Positions 1 through 5,637 of a stretch of DNA of 6,909 bases are shown in pieces (position 1 is the stretch's first letter; each line of letters opens with the position of its first letter). The translations under genes and the position numbers were made by a program. The notes under the pieces are model-generated. The model was not told where the DNA came from. It ran no database searches and was given only the letters and a program-made list of their open reading frames with translations. Source of the stretch: Clostridia bacterium. Its GTDB lineage: Bacteria; Bacillota; Clostridia; Oscillospirales; Ruminococcaceae. The stretch spans positions 1-6,909 of the forward strand of contig QKDG01000029.1 of NCBI GenBank assembly GCA_003246805.1, in the 5' to 3' direction.

Positions 1-1337
1 ATGGCGAAACAGACATCGGAAAAGGTAAAAAGCTGATGGTTGAATTTGTCTCAGCTAATCCTACCGGCCCTATGCATATTGGAAACGCTCGTGGTGGTGC
101 AATAGGCGATTGCCTCGCTGCTGTTCTCGAAAAAGCAGGATACGCTGTGTCAAGAGAATTTTATGTAAATGACGCAGGAAATCAGATTGAAAAATTTGCA
201 ACCTCGCTTGAAACAAGGTATCTTCAGATATATGACAGCCAGATAATAATGCCTGAGGATGCTTATCACGGTGAGGATATCATAGAGCACGCAAAGGCTT
301 TTGCAGATATAAATGGTGACAGCTATGTTAATGCAACTGCGCAGGAACGTCGCAATGCCCTTGTTGAATTCGCTCTCCCCAAAAACATTAAAAAGCTTGA
401 GGATGACCTCTTAAAATATCGTATAAAATATGACGTATGGTTTCTTGAAAGCGAGCTGCATAAAGCCGACAAGGTTATGGAAGTTGTAGAGATACTCAAA
501 AACAAAGGGCTAACCTATGAAAAAGATGGTGCGTTATGGTATAAGGCAACTGATTTCGGTGCCGAAAAGGACGATGTTTTAGTAAGAGCAAACGGAATAC
601 CCACATATTTTACTGCTGATATAGCATATCATTACAACAAGTTTGTTGACAGGGGCTTTGACAAGGTGATAAACATTTGGGGGGCAGACCATCACGGGCA
701 TGTTGCAAGATTAAAGGGCGCAATGGAGGCTGTGGGAGTAAACTCTTCTAAGCTTGATATAGTTTTAATGCAGATGGTAAGGCTTGTTAAAAACGGCGAA
801 ACCATAAAAGCCTCAAAAAGGTCAGGCAAAGCGATTACACTTGTCACCTTGCTTGAAGAGGTTCCTATCGATGCTGCAAGGTTCTTCTTTAATTTAAGGG
901 AATCAAACTCTCACTTTGATTTTGATTTAGGGCTTGCTATTGAGCAATCGTCACAAAATCCTGTTTATTATGTTCAATATGCTCACGCAAGAATTTGCTC
1001 AATTATCCGTAATCTTGAAGCAGAGGGTATAACGCCTAAGCCCCTTGATACAAAAGCTTTTGATGTATTGAATGCTAATGAAGAAAAGGAGCTTATCAGA
1101 TTTATAGCAACCCTGCCGGAGGTTATAAATGACTCGGCAAAAAACTATGACCCAGCAAAAATAACACGATACGCGATAGATATAGCAACCTTATTCCACA
1201 AATTTTATTCTCAATGCAGGGTTAAGGGCGAAAGTGACGAGCTTTTGCAGGCAAGGCTGAATTTATGTATAGCGGTTAAAACGGTTATCAAGAATATTCT
1301 TGATATGCTGAAAATAGATTGCCCTGAAAGCATGTAG
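1..1337 (+). CDS. argS: Arginyl-tRNA synthetase, 5'-truncated by window edge
   Basis: Class I aminoacyl-tRNA synthetase that charges tRNA-Arg with arginine in the cytoplasm. The reading frame is open from base 3 (GETDIGKGKKL precedes the first ATG at 36), so the ATG at 36 is internal and the true start lies left of the window. About 444 residues are visible of a usual 550-570, so the N-terminal tRNA-recognition domain is mostly missing. Visible in order: the family signature VEFVSANPTGPMHIGNARGG, with the HIGN version of the HIGH motif, at about 39-98; the catalytic Rossmann fold, including GADHHGH (about 681-701); the second signature loop at 807-818, reading KASK instead of KMSK; and the helical DALR anticodon-binding domain from YYVQYAHARI (about 966) to the end. 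The protein ends in Pro-Glu-Ser-Met, close to the usual Pro-Glu-Arg-Met ending of bacterial ArgRS. It is the only + strand gene here and is followed by a hairpin terminator. Confidence 0.97.
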   Translation, partial: GETDIGKGKKLMVEFVSANPTGPMHIGNARGGAIGDCLAAVLEKAGYAVSREFYVNDAGNQIEKFATSLETRYLQIYDSQIIMPEDAYHGEDIIEHAKAFADINGDSYVNATAQERRNALVEFALPKNIKKLEDDLLKYRIKYDVWFLESELHKADKVMEVVEILKNKGLTYEKDGALWYKATDFGAEKDDVLVRANGIPTYFTADIAYHYNKFVDRGFDKVINIWGADHHGHVARLKGAMEAVGVNSSKLDIVLMQMVRLVKNGETIKASKRSGKAITLVTLLEEVPIDAARFFFNLRESNSHFDFDLGLAIEQSSQNPVYYVQYAHARICSIIRNLEAEGITPKPLDTKAFDVLNANEEKELIRFIATLPEVINDSAKNYDPAKITRYAIDIATLFHKFYSQCRVKGESDELLQARLNLCIAVKTVIKNILDMLKIDCPESM

Positions 1338-1359
1338 CAATAACAGCAATTAAAGAAAA

Positions 1360-1403
1360 CAAACAAATACCAGGTATAAAGCATACCTGGTATTTGTTTG
1401 TCA
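1360..1403 (+). terminator. Rho-independent terminator after argS, probably bidirectional
   Basis: An 18-bp perfect inverted repeat (1360-1377 pairing with 1383-1400) encloses the 5-nt loop aaagc, 22 nt after the argS stop. The inner core ccaggtat/atacctgg is the G+C-richer part. On the + strand the outer descending arm (tatttgtttg) supplies the U-rich tail. On the - strand the hairpin is followed by ttttcttta, so it could also stop leftward transcripts that escape the aldo/keto reductase terminator. Direction and efficiency are inferred. Confidence 0.85.
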
Positions 1404-1426
1404 AAAAATTAGTATATTGATGCGAA

Positions 1427-1454
1427 GGGGTGGGGGGGCGACCGAAAGCCCACC
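1427..1454. other. G-rich potential hairpin between the two terminators
   Basis: A run of four G, a T and then seven G (1427-1438) is followed by CGACCGAAAG and CCCACC. GGTGGG (1429-1434) can pair with CCCACC (1449-1454). Alternatively, GGGC (1436-1439) can pair with GCCC (1448-1451) around an 8-nt loop. This is the only strongly G-biased stretch in an AT-rich intergenic region. I do not recognise it as a known RNA family. It lies outside any open frame that I would call a gene. Confidence 0.4.
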
Positions 1455-1503
1455 TAAATTTGTGTTTGAATATTTAGCAAAATAAGTAGAAATGCTTTTC
1501 TTA

Positions 1504-1543
1504 TAAAAAATAAGACCAGGTATAATTTATACCTGGTCTTATT
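1504..1543 (-). terminator. Rho-independent terminator of the aldo/keto reductase gene
   Basis: A 16-bp perfect inverted repeat (1509-1524 with 1528-1543) has a 3-nt loop and starts 7 nt past the - strand stop codon. Read on the - strand, the hairpin runs straight into a T-rich tail (ttattttttat), the classic intrinsic terminator layout. Its core accaggtata/atacctggt is the same as in the argS terminator about 146 bp away. Confidence 0.88.
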
Positions 1544-1550
1544 ATAATTA

Positions 1551-2546
1551 TCAGCTGTTGCAAATTTTATCTATAAGCATTAATTCCTCATCAGAAAGTG
1601 GTGCTTGATTAACAATTTTTGCGTTTTCTAAAATCTGAGAAGGTTTTGATGCGCCGATAAGCACGCTTGTTACCTTATCATCCTTTAAAACCCAGGACAA
1701 TGCCATTTGAGCAAGTGACTGCCCACGTTCCTTTGCCAGCTTATTAAGCTCTCTGATTTTAATCAAGGTAGCTTCTGTCAGGTTTTTTTCGCTTAAAAAT
1801 CTTCCGTCTGTTTTAATCCTGCTATCCTCAGGGATATCATTCAAATATCTGTCAGACAATAAACCTTGTGCCAACGGGCTGAATGCTATAATTCCCTTCC
1901 CCTTAGAGAATGAAACCTCTTTTAAGCCATTGTTTTCAATAGTACGGTCAAAGATAGAATATTTATTTTGATTGATTATAAACGGGCAGTTTAAACTATC
2001 AAGAATTTTTGCTGCCTGTTCTAGCTGCTTTCCGTTATAATTAGATAATCCAACATAAAGCGCCTTGCCACTTTTTACGGTATGGTCAAGTGCCAGCATA
2101 GTTTCCTCTATCGGGGTATTAGGGTCTGGCCTGTGATGATAAAAAATATCAACATAGTCAAGGGATAAGCGTTTAAGGCTCTGGTCCAGGCTTGAGAGAA
2201 GATACTTCCTGCTGCCCCAGTCACCATAGGGCCCCTCCCACATAGGATATCCTGCCTTTGTGCTTATGATAAGCTCGTCACGATAAGCTTTAAGGTCATT
2301 ATTCAAAACCTTGCCAACATTGATTTCAGCACTGCCAGCCTCTGGCCCATAATTGTTAGCCAAGTCAAAATGTGTTATACCATTATCAAATGAAGTAAAG
2401 CACATTTGTTTAACATTATCAAAGTCAGCATTTGTCCCAAAATTATGCCAGCATCCAAGCGAAACAGCAGGCAACATCAAGCCACTGTTCCCGCAACGGT
2501 TAAACTTCATGGTTTTGTAGCGTTCAGTATTTGGTTTGTAGGTCAT
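1551..2546 (-). CDS. yghZ: Aldo/keto reductase, YghZ (AKR14) type
   Basis: Cytosolic NADPH-dependent aldo/keto reductase of 331 aa. The sequence closely follows E. coli YghZ (L-glyceraldehyde-3-phosphate reductase, active on methylglyoxal and other aldehydes) through the blocks LSLGCWHNFG-like at 28-37, ITHFDLANNYGP at 57-68, YRDELIISTKAGY at 88-100, SRKYLLSSLDQSLKR at 112-126 and SVLIGAS at 294-300. The AKR catalytic tetrad is intact: Asp61, Tyr66, Lys97 and His138 (in FYHHRPD). The C-terminal block around 294-308 is the NADP-phosphate-binding region. Start choice: an ATG 30 nt further upstream (2576) is in frame, but 2546 has AAAGGGG seven nt before it and gives MTYKPNTERY, which aligns with the E. 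coli N-terminus. The gene lies 50 bp after the lipoprotein gene and may be read through from it; its own promoter is not clear. Family assignment is firm. The physiological substrate is inferred. Confidence 0.93.
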   Translation of the reverse strand: MTYKPNTERYKTMKFNRCGNSGLMLPAVSLGCWHNFGTNADFDNVKQMCFTSFDNGITHFDLANNYGPEAGSAEINVGKVLNNDLKAYRDELIISTKAGYPMWEGPYGDWGSRKYLLSSLDQSLKRLSLDYVDIFYHHRPDPNTPIEETMLALDHTVKSGKALYVGLSNYNGKQLEQAAKILDSLNCPFIINQNKYSIFDRTIENNGLKEVSFSKGKGIIAFSPLAQGLLSDRYLNDIPEDSRIKTDGRFLSEKNLTEATLIKIRELNKLAKERGQSLAQMALSWVLKDDKVTSVLIGASKPSQILENAKIVNQAPLSDEELMLIDKICNS

Positions 2547-2596
2547 ATTGTATCCCCTTTCAATATAAAAAAGCATGAATATTTACAGTAAAAAAA

Positions 2597-2983
2597 CTAA
2601 TCGACTAAACCGTATCCAATCAGCGTATAATCTTCAACCGTTGCAATTGCAATAAAATTATCTGGCACAATTTTATTATCAGATTTTTTAAAATCAATAA
2701 AATAAACTTCTTTGCCTAAATAGGATTTATCGGTAACAGTTGAAACGCCCTTAGTCAAAGTCTTTTTTAGAACTTTAATATTGTTTAAATCATAGTCAAG
2801 GCTATCCTTATCCTCCTGCGAAAGCTGATTATACACAACTTCAATAATTTCGGTATCTGAAATCACCTTTGACGAAGAGCTTTCAGATGTCACGATATCA
2901 GTTGTTGCTCTGGCTTTTGAACACCCGATTAACATAACAGCGATTACCCCAATAACAAAAACCAAAGTAACTAATTTTCTCAT
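2597..2983 (-). CDS. Small predicted lipoprotein of unknown function
   Basis: A 128-aa protein with a lipoprotein signal peptide: MRK at the N-terminus, a hydrophobic stretch at residues 4-19, and a lipobox Leu-Ile-Gly-Cys ending at Cys21. After lipidation it should be anchored to the outer face of the cytoplasmic membrane. A Ser/Thr-rich linker (about 22-42) follows, then a polar, charged domain of about 85 residues (acidic helix-like EIIEVVYNQLSQEDKDSLDY, then a likely beta-rich C-terminus). I do not recognise the family. No metal-binding or catalytic motif stands out. GGAGGG lies 6 nt before the ATG, and there is an extended -10 promoter just upstream, so this looks like a separately transcribed gene that may lead into the aldo/keto reductase gene. 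The gene call is well supported; the function is unknown. Confidence 0.85.
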   Translation of the reverse strand: MRKLVTLVFVIGVIAVMLIGCSKARATTDIVTSESSSSKVISDTEIIEVVYNQLSQEDKDSLDYDLNNIKVLKKTLTKGVSTVTDKSYLGKEVYFIDFKKSDNKIVPDNFIAIATVEDYTLIGYGLVD

Positions 2984-2989
2984 ACATTA

Positions 2990-2995
2990 CCCTCC
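2990..2995 (-). promoter_or_regulatory. Ribosome binding site of the lipoprotein gene
   Basis: GGAGGG on the - strand, 6 nt before the ATG at 2983, is a near-perfect Shine-Dalgarno match that supports this small ORF as a real gene. Confidence 0.8.
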
Positions 2996-3018
2996 ATTTT
3001 TCTAAAAGATTTAAATAC

Positions 3019-3027
3019 ATTATAGCA
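3019..3027 (-). promoter_or_regulatory. Extended -10 promoter for the lipoprotein gene
   Basis: TGCTATAAT on the - strand is a perfect TATAAT preceded by the TG dinucleotide of extended -10 promoters, 35 bp before the lipoprotein ATG. No good -35 hexamer lies 16-18 bp upstream, only a T-rich tract, which fits an extended -10 promoter. This makes the lipoprotein gene independent of the nitroreductase operon. Confidence 0.65.
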
Positions 3028-3076
3028 CAAAAAAAGGAAAATAAAATATAAGTATAGTAATTATTTAAAAAAATAA

Positions 3077-3619
3077 TTATAAAATATCAAGCAACTCATC
3101 AGCTGATTTTCTTTTTGGGGCATCGGGTGTTTCGTTCGGATAACCGATAGCAACAACAGTGGCAAGCTGCTGCCCATCTGGAATATCAATAAAGGATGAT
3201 ATTTTATCCTCATCAAAAATTCCAAGTATTACTGTTCCTAAGCCTTCGTTATAAGCTGAAAGGCAAAAGGACTGAGCTGCAATGCCTGCATCAAACATTT
3301 CCCATCTGTCACCCTTTGGGGTAGAAAAAGAACCGTCACGCTCAAAGCCCGAGCGCCCTTTTATAATTGTCAATAGCACAATAGCGGGTGAGCTTTTTAG
3401 CGTATTGCTGTTATATTCAAATCCACACATACAGTTATCGGCAATATAATTAATTTTGTCTTTATCCTCAACAAGAATATACCTGGCAATCTGTGTGTTC
3501 TTCCATGACGGTGAAAATGAAGCAGCCTCGACAATTCTATTCATAATCTCATGGTCAATACTATCAGTTTTAAAACGGCGGATACTTCTTCTCCCTTTTA
3601 TACAGTCTAAAAATTCCAT
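3077..3619 (-). CDS. Nitroreductase family FMN-dependent oxidoreductase
   Basis: A 180-aa cytosolic flavoprotein of the nitroreductase superfamily, normally an FMN-bound homodimer using NAD(P)H. The N-terminal GRRSIRRF (9-16) is the FMN-phosphate-binding motif. SFSPSWKNTQ (34-43) matches the family's A-P-S-x-x-N-x-Q segment. DAGIAAQSFCLSAYNEGLGT (110-129) is the conserved central helix and turn, and VVAIGYPNETP (155-165) followed by PKRK is the typical C-terminal end. Length is normal for a compact member. AAGGGG sits 7 nt before the ATG. It is the last gene of the flavodoxin-fumarase-nitroreductase group, 26 bp after the fumarase gene, and only a weak AT hairpin follows it. The substrate cannot be told from sequence: members reduce nitroaromatics, quinones or flavins, or act in unrelated redox steps. 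Confidence 0.9.
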   Translation of the reverse strand: MEFLDCIKGRRSIRRFKTDSIDHEIMNRIVEAASFSPSWKNTQIARYILVEDKDKINYIADNCMCGFEYNSNTLKSSPAIVLLTIIKGRSGFERDGSFSTPKGDRWEMFDAGIAAQSFCLSAYNEGLGTVILGIFDEDKISSFIDIPDGQQLATVVAIGYPNETPDAPKRKSADELLDIL

Positions 3620-3645
3620 TTAAATTCCCCTTACTAAATCGAATA

Positions 3646-4488
3646 CTACAATATAATTTCTGCGTGTCTTGTAACATGGCAGCCGATATTTACAGCAACA
3701 GGCAACCCGGCAATATGAGTGGGGTGTTCCTCGATATTTACGCAAAGTGCGGTAATTCTTCCGCCAAAGCCTTGCGGGCCAATACCAAGGCAATTAATCT
3801 GGTCAAGCATTTTATTTTCCATGTCTGCATAAAGCTGTTTAGGATTTCGAACAGATACACTTCTGCACAAGGCTTTTTTTGCAAGATAAGCCGAGTATTC
3901 AAAATCACCACCGATTCCCACACCGACAACAATAGGGGGGCAGGGATTACTACCGGCAGAAGAAACAGTATCAACAACGAAAGAAATTATATCATCAGCT
4001 GTTGCAGATGGCGTCATCATTTTAAGGGACGACATATTTTCTGAGCCAAAGCCCTTTGGTGCAACCATCAGCTTTATATTATTCCCTTTTACTATTCTTG
4101 TATGTATTACAGCAGGTGTATTGTTGCCTGTATTAACCCTTGTAAGCGGGTCAGCAACAATAGAGCAGCGAAGATAGCCTTTTAGATAACCGTCAGCTAC
4201 GCCCTCGTTGATAGCCTCCTCAAAATCCCCACCGACAATGTGAACCTCCTGCCCGATTTCAGCAAATATAACAGCCATGCCGGTATCCTGGCAAATAGGG
4301 ATATTCTCAGATTTTGCAATCTGGATATTTTCGATAATGTCAGAAAAAACTTCTCTCCCCGTATCTGAAACTTCTTTTTTTGAAGAACATTTTATACAGT
4401 CTTCCAAATCACTGGGCAAATAGAGATTTGCTTTGATACAAAGGGCAGAAACGGCATTTTTTATATCTCCTGCGCTGATTTCACGCAT
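3646..4488 (-). CDS. Class I fumarate hydratase, alpha subunit
   Basis: 280-aa alpha (N-terminal) subunit of the oxygen-sensitive 4Fe-4S fumarase/tartrate dehydratase family, which interconverts fumarate and malate (or dehydrates tartrate) when paired with a beta subunit. The three cluster cysteines are in their family contexts: Cys66 in PICQDTGM, Cys183 in SNPCPPIVVGVGIGG and Cys270 in VNIGCHVTRHA. RVNTGNNTPAV (118-128) and GPQGFGGRITAL (237-248) are further family blocks. Start choice: 4488 gives MREIS, the usual N-terminus, with AAGGAG seven nt upstream. An in-frame ATG at 4521 lies deep in the preceding gene and has no such site. The start overlaps the flavodoxin stop by 8 nt, indicating translational coupling. 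The beta-subunit gene normally follows directly, but the next gene is a nitroreductase. Fumarase versus tartrate dehydratase cannot be decided from the alpha subunit alone. Confidence 0.93.
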   Translation of the reverse strand: MREISAGDIKNAVSALCIKANLYLPSDLEDCIKCSSKKEVSDTGREVFSDIIENIQIAKSENIPICQDTGMAVIFAEIGQEVHIVGGDFEEAINEGVADGYLKGYLRCSIVADPLTRVNTGNNTPAVIHTRIVKGNNIKLMVAPKGFGSENMSSLKMMTPSATADDIISFVVDTVSSAGSNPCPPIVVGVGIGGDFEYSAYLAKKALCRSVSVRNPKQLYADMENKMLDQINCLGIGPQGFGGRITALCVNIEEHPTHIAGLPVAVNIGCHVTRHAEIIL

Positions 4489-5035
4489 TGCTATTCTCCT
4501 TGCTTTCAATTTCATTAACATAGCTGATTAAAGGCTCAAGATTTTTTGCATCAGTAAAATCAATGCTTGTTCCATAGGTTTTTATCAAGAACTGCTCATT
4601 TTTTGTCTTATCTGACTTTTTCTTTAACGAACGGATAACCATTGCCATAACAATCTTGTGGATAAAGGATAGCTTTTTATAAAAAATCCCCCCACGAAGA
4701 TAAAAAAATCGAATATTCATCTGCATTTCTTTTGAAAAGTTTGTGTCAATAATTCTTTTGATAATATCATTATTCTCAGGCTCTGATATACCAACAGTGA
4801 AATAAACGAGCTTTTTGTATCTGAACATTTCAAAATTCTTTGCAACAAAGTTAGCTCCGTTTACACCAAAAGCATAAACACCGCCACCAAATACAAGAAC
4901 CTTATAGTCGTTCAGCTTATCAGCCCTTATTTTTGTGATATCATACAAATCTGCGTGCAAGCTGTCTGCCAGCCATTCTGCATATTTCTTTGTGCTGCCA
5001 TAAGTTGAAGCATATATAACTGCTGTTCTTTCCAT
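4481..5035 (-). CDS. Flavodoxin-domain protein (HemG-like flavodoxin family)
   Basis: A 184-aa FMN-binding flavodoxin-fold protein. The N-terminal TAVIYASTYGSTKKYAEWLA (4-23) is the phosphate-binding loop (S/T-x-T/Y-G-S/N-T). KVLVFGGGVYAFGVNG (45-60) matches the second beta strand and FMN-contacting loop. KKLVYFTVG (74-82) is the third strand. FFYLRGGIFYKKLSFIHK (110-127) is typical of the flavodoxin subfamily that includes menaquinone-dependent protoporphyrinogen oxidase HemG, rather than of small electron-carrier flavodoxins. I infer a redox-partner or oxidase role and do not claim haem synthesis. AAGGTGA precedes the ATG by about 4-5 nt. It is the first gene of its operon, with a consensus promoter upstream and an 8-nt overlap with the fumarase start. 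Confidence 0.85.
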   Translation of the reverse strand: MERTAVIYASTYGSTKKYAEWLADSLHADLYDITKIRADKLNDYKVLVFGGGVYAFGVNGANFVAKNFEMFRYKKLVYFTVGISEPENNDIIKRIIDTNFSKEMQMNIRFFYLRGGIFYKKLSFIHKIVMAMVIRSLKKKSDKTKNEQFLIKTYGTSIDFTDAKNLEPLISYVNEIESKENSNA

Positions 5036-5064
5036 AAAATCACCTTACCATAAATTTTTGATTA

Positions 5065-5085
5065 AATACTAATATAATACTAATA
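5065..5085. repeat. Tandem 10-bp direct repeat in the flavodoxin promoter (operator candidate)
   Basis: The sequence aatactaata occurs twice, at 5065-5074 and 5076-5085. The copies are spaced 11 bp start to start, about one helical turn. They cover the -10 box and about half of the spacer of the promoter at 5071-5099. A regulator bound here on one face of the helix would block RNA polymerase. No regulator gene is nearby. The repeat is plainly visible; its role as an operator is inferred. Confidence 0.5.
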
Positions 5086-5099
5086 ATGGTATTTGTCAA
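5071..5099 (-). promoter_or_regulatory. Sigma-70/SigA promoter of the flavodoxin-fumarase-nitroreductase operon
   Basis: On the - strand a perfect TTGACA -35 box (5094-5099) and a TATATT -10 box (5071-5076) are separated by exactly 17 bp. The -10 box ends 35 bp before the flavodoxin ATG. The -35 box begins only 10 bp after the GNAT gene's stop, and no terminator separates the two, so read-through from the dut group is also possible. Confidence 0.8.
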
Positions 5100-5109
5100 T
5101 GTGAATATG

Positions 5110-5616
5110 TTATAGTTTTATCAAAGAAAAAACGCAGGTATCATATATATTGCCGTCTTTGACTACGCTTTTTCTCAAAACACCTTCAAGCTCAAAGCCC
5201 GCTTTTTCAAGCGCTTTTCGTGAACCTGTGTTGTGAATATATGTAATCGCAAAAATCCTTACGATATCAAATCTTTTAAAGGCACGTTCGGATATCTGGG
5301 AAATTGCCTTTGACATTATCCCCTTGTTCCAGTATTCCTCGCCAAGCCAATACCCTATTTCAGCAGATTTGCGATATATATCCTCCTGCATGAAAACGCC
5401 GATACTTCCAACAGCTTTTCCATCAACATCAACGGCATAAAATATATTCTTTGAAGCATCAGAATTAATGCAGGTGTTTATATAGAGTTCAGCATCCCCG
5501 ATAGTATAAGGATACGGGAACTGGTCACGCAAATTATCTGCAAGCTTTTTGTTGTTTGCATGAAAAGCGACGCTTTCTATATCTTTAAAATCCCAGTTTC
5601 TTAAAGTGAATTCCAT
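5110..5616 (-). CDS. GNAT acetyltransferase, RimJ/RimL-like
   Basis: A 168-aa N-acetyltransferase of the Gcn5-related superfamily that uses acetyl-CoA. It opens with an LRNWDFKDIESV-type N-terminus (5-16), as in RimJ/RimL-like members. DGKAVGSIGVFM (65-76) is the central strand pair. SAEIGYWLGEEYWNKGIMSKA (84-104) is the acetyl-CoA-binding motif A in the form usual for this subfamily. IHNTGSRKALEKAGFELEGVLRKSV (127-151) is motif B, containing the conserved N-x-x-S-x-x-x-L-E-K-x-G-F. Length is normal. AAGGGG lies 8 nt before the ATG and the gene starts 21 bp after the amidohydrolase stop, so they are probably co-transcribed. The acceptor (ribosomal protein N-terminus, small amine or antibiotic) cannot be told from sequence. 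Confidence 0.9.
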   Translation of the reverse strand: MEFTLRNWDFKDIESVAFHANNKKLADNLRDQFPYPYTIGDAELYINTCINSDASKNIFYAVDVDGKAVGSIGVFMQEDIYRKSAEIGYWLGEEYWNKGIMSKAISQISERAFKRFDIVRIFAITYIHNTGSRKALEKAGFELEGVLRKSVVKDGNIYDTCVFSLIKL

Positions 5617-5637
5617 TTTAAAATCCCCTTACAAAAG

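Noticed and set aside
1..36. ATG at base 1 as a gene start
   Set aside because: That frame hits TGA at 34-36 after eleven codons, while the frame beginning at base 3 continues the ArgRS signature, so the ATG is out of frame and inside argS.
1338..1550. CRISPR array or riboswitch in the convergent gap
   Set aside because: There are only two palindromic units with different flanks and no regular spacers, and the gap lies downstream of both genes, where a riboswitch would not act.
2547..2576. Longer N-terminus (ten extra residues) for the aldo/keto reductase
   Set aside because: The upstream ATG has no ribosome site, and the extra codons include the Shine-Dalgarno sequence of the downstream ATG, whose product aligns with E. 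coli YghZ.
2551..2596. Separate promoter for the aldo/keto reductase (TATATT near 2560)
   Set aside because: The -10-like hexamer lies almost on the ribosome binding site and has only a poor -35 partner, so read-through from the lipoprotein promoter is at least as likely.
3059..3078. 8-bp AT-only hairpin at the nitroreductase stop as a terminator
   Set aside because: The stem has no G-C pair and overlaps the stop codon; such hairpins are expected by chance in this composition.
3664..4044. + strand open frame opposite the fumarase gene
   Set aside because: It is antisense to the conserved cluster-binding region of fumarase and encodes no recognisable protein.
4489..4521. Longer N-terminus for the fumarase alpha subunit
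   Set aside because: The extension lies within the flavodoxin gene and covers the AAGGAG of the better start; family members start with MREI-like sequence.
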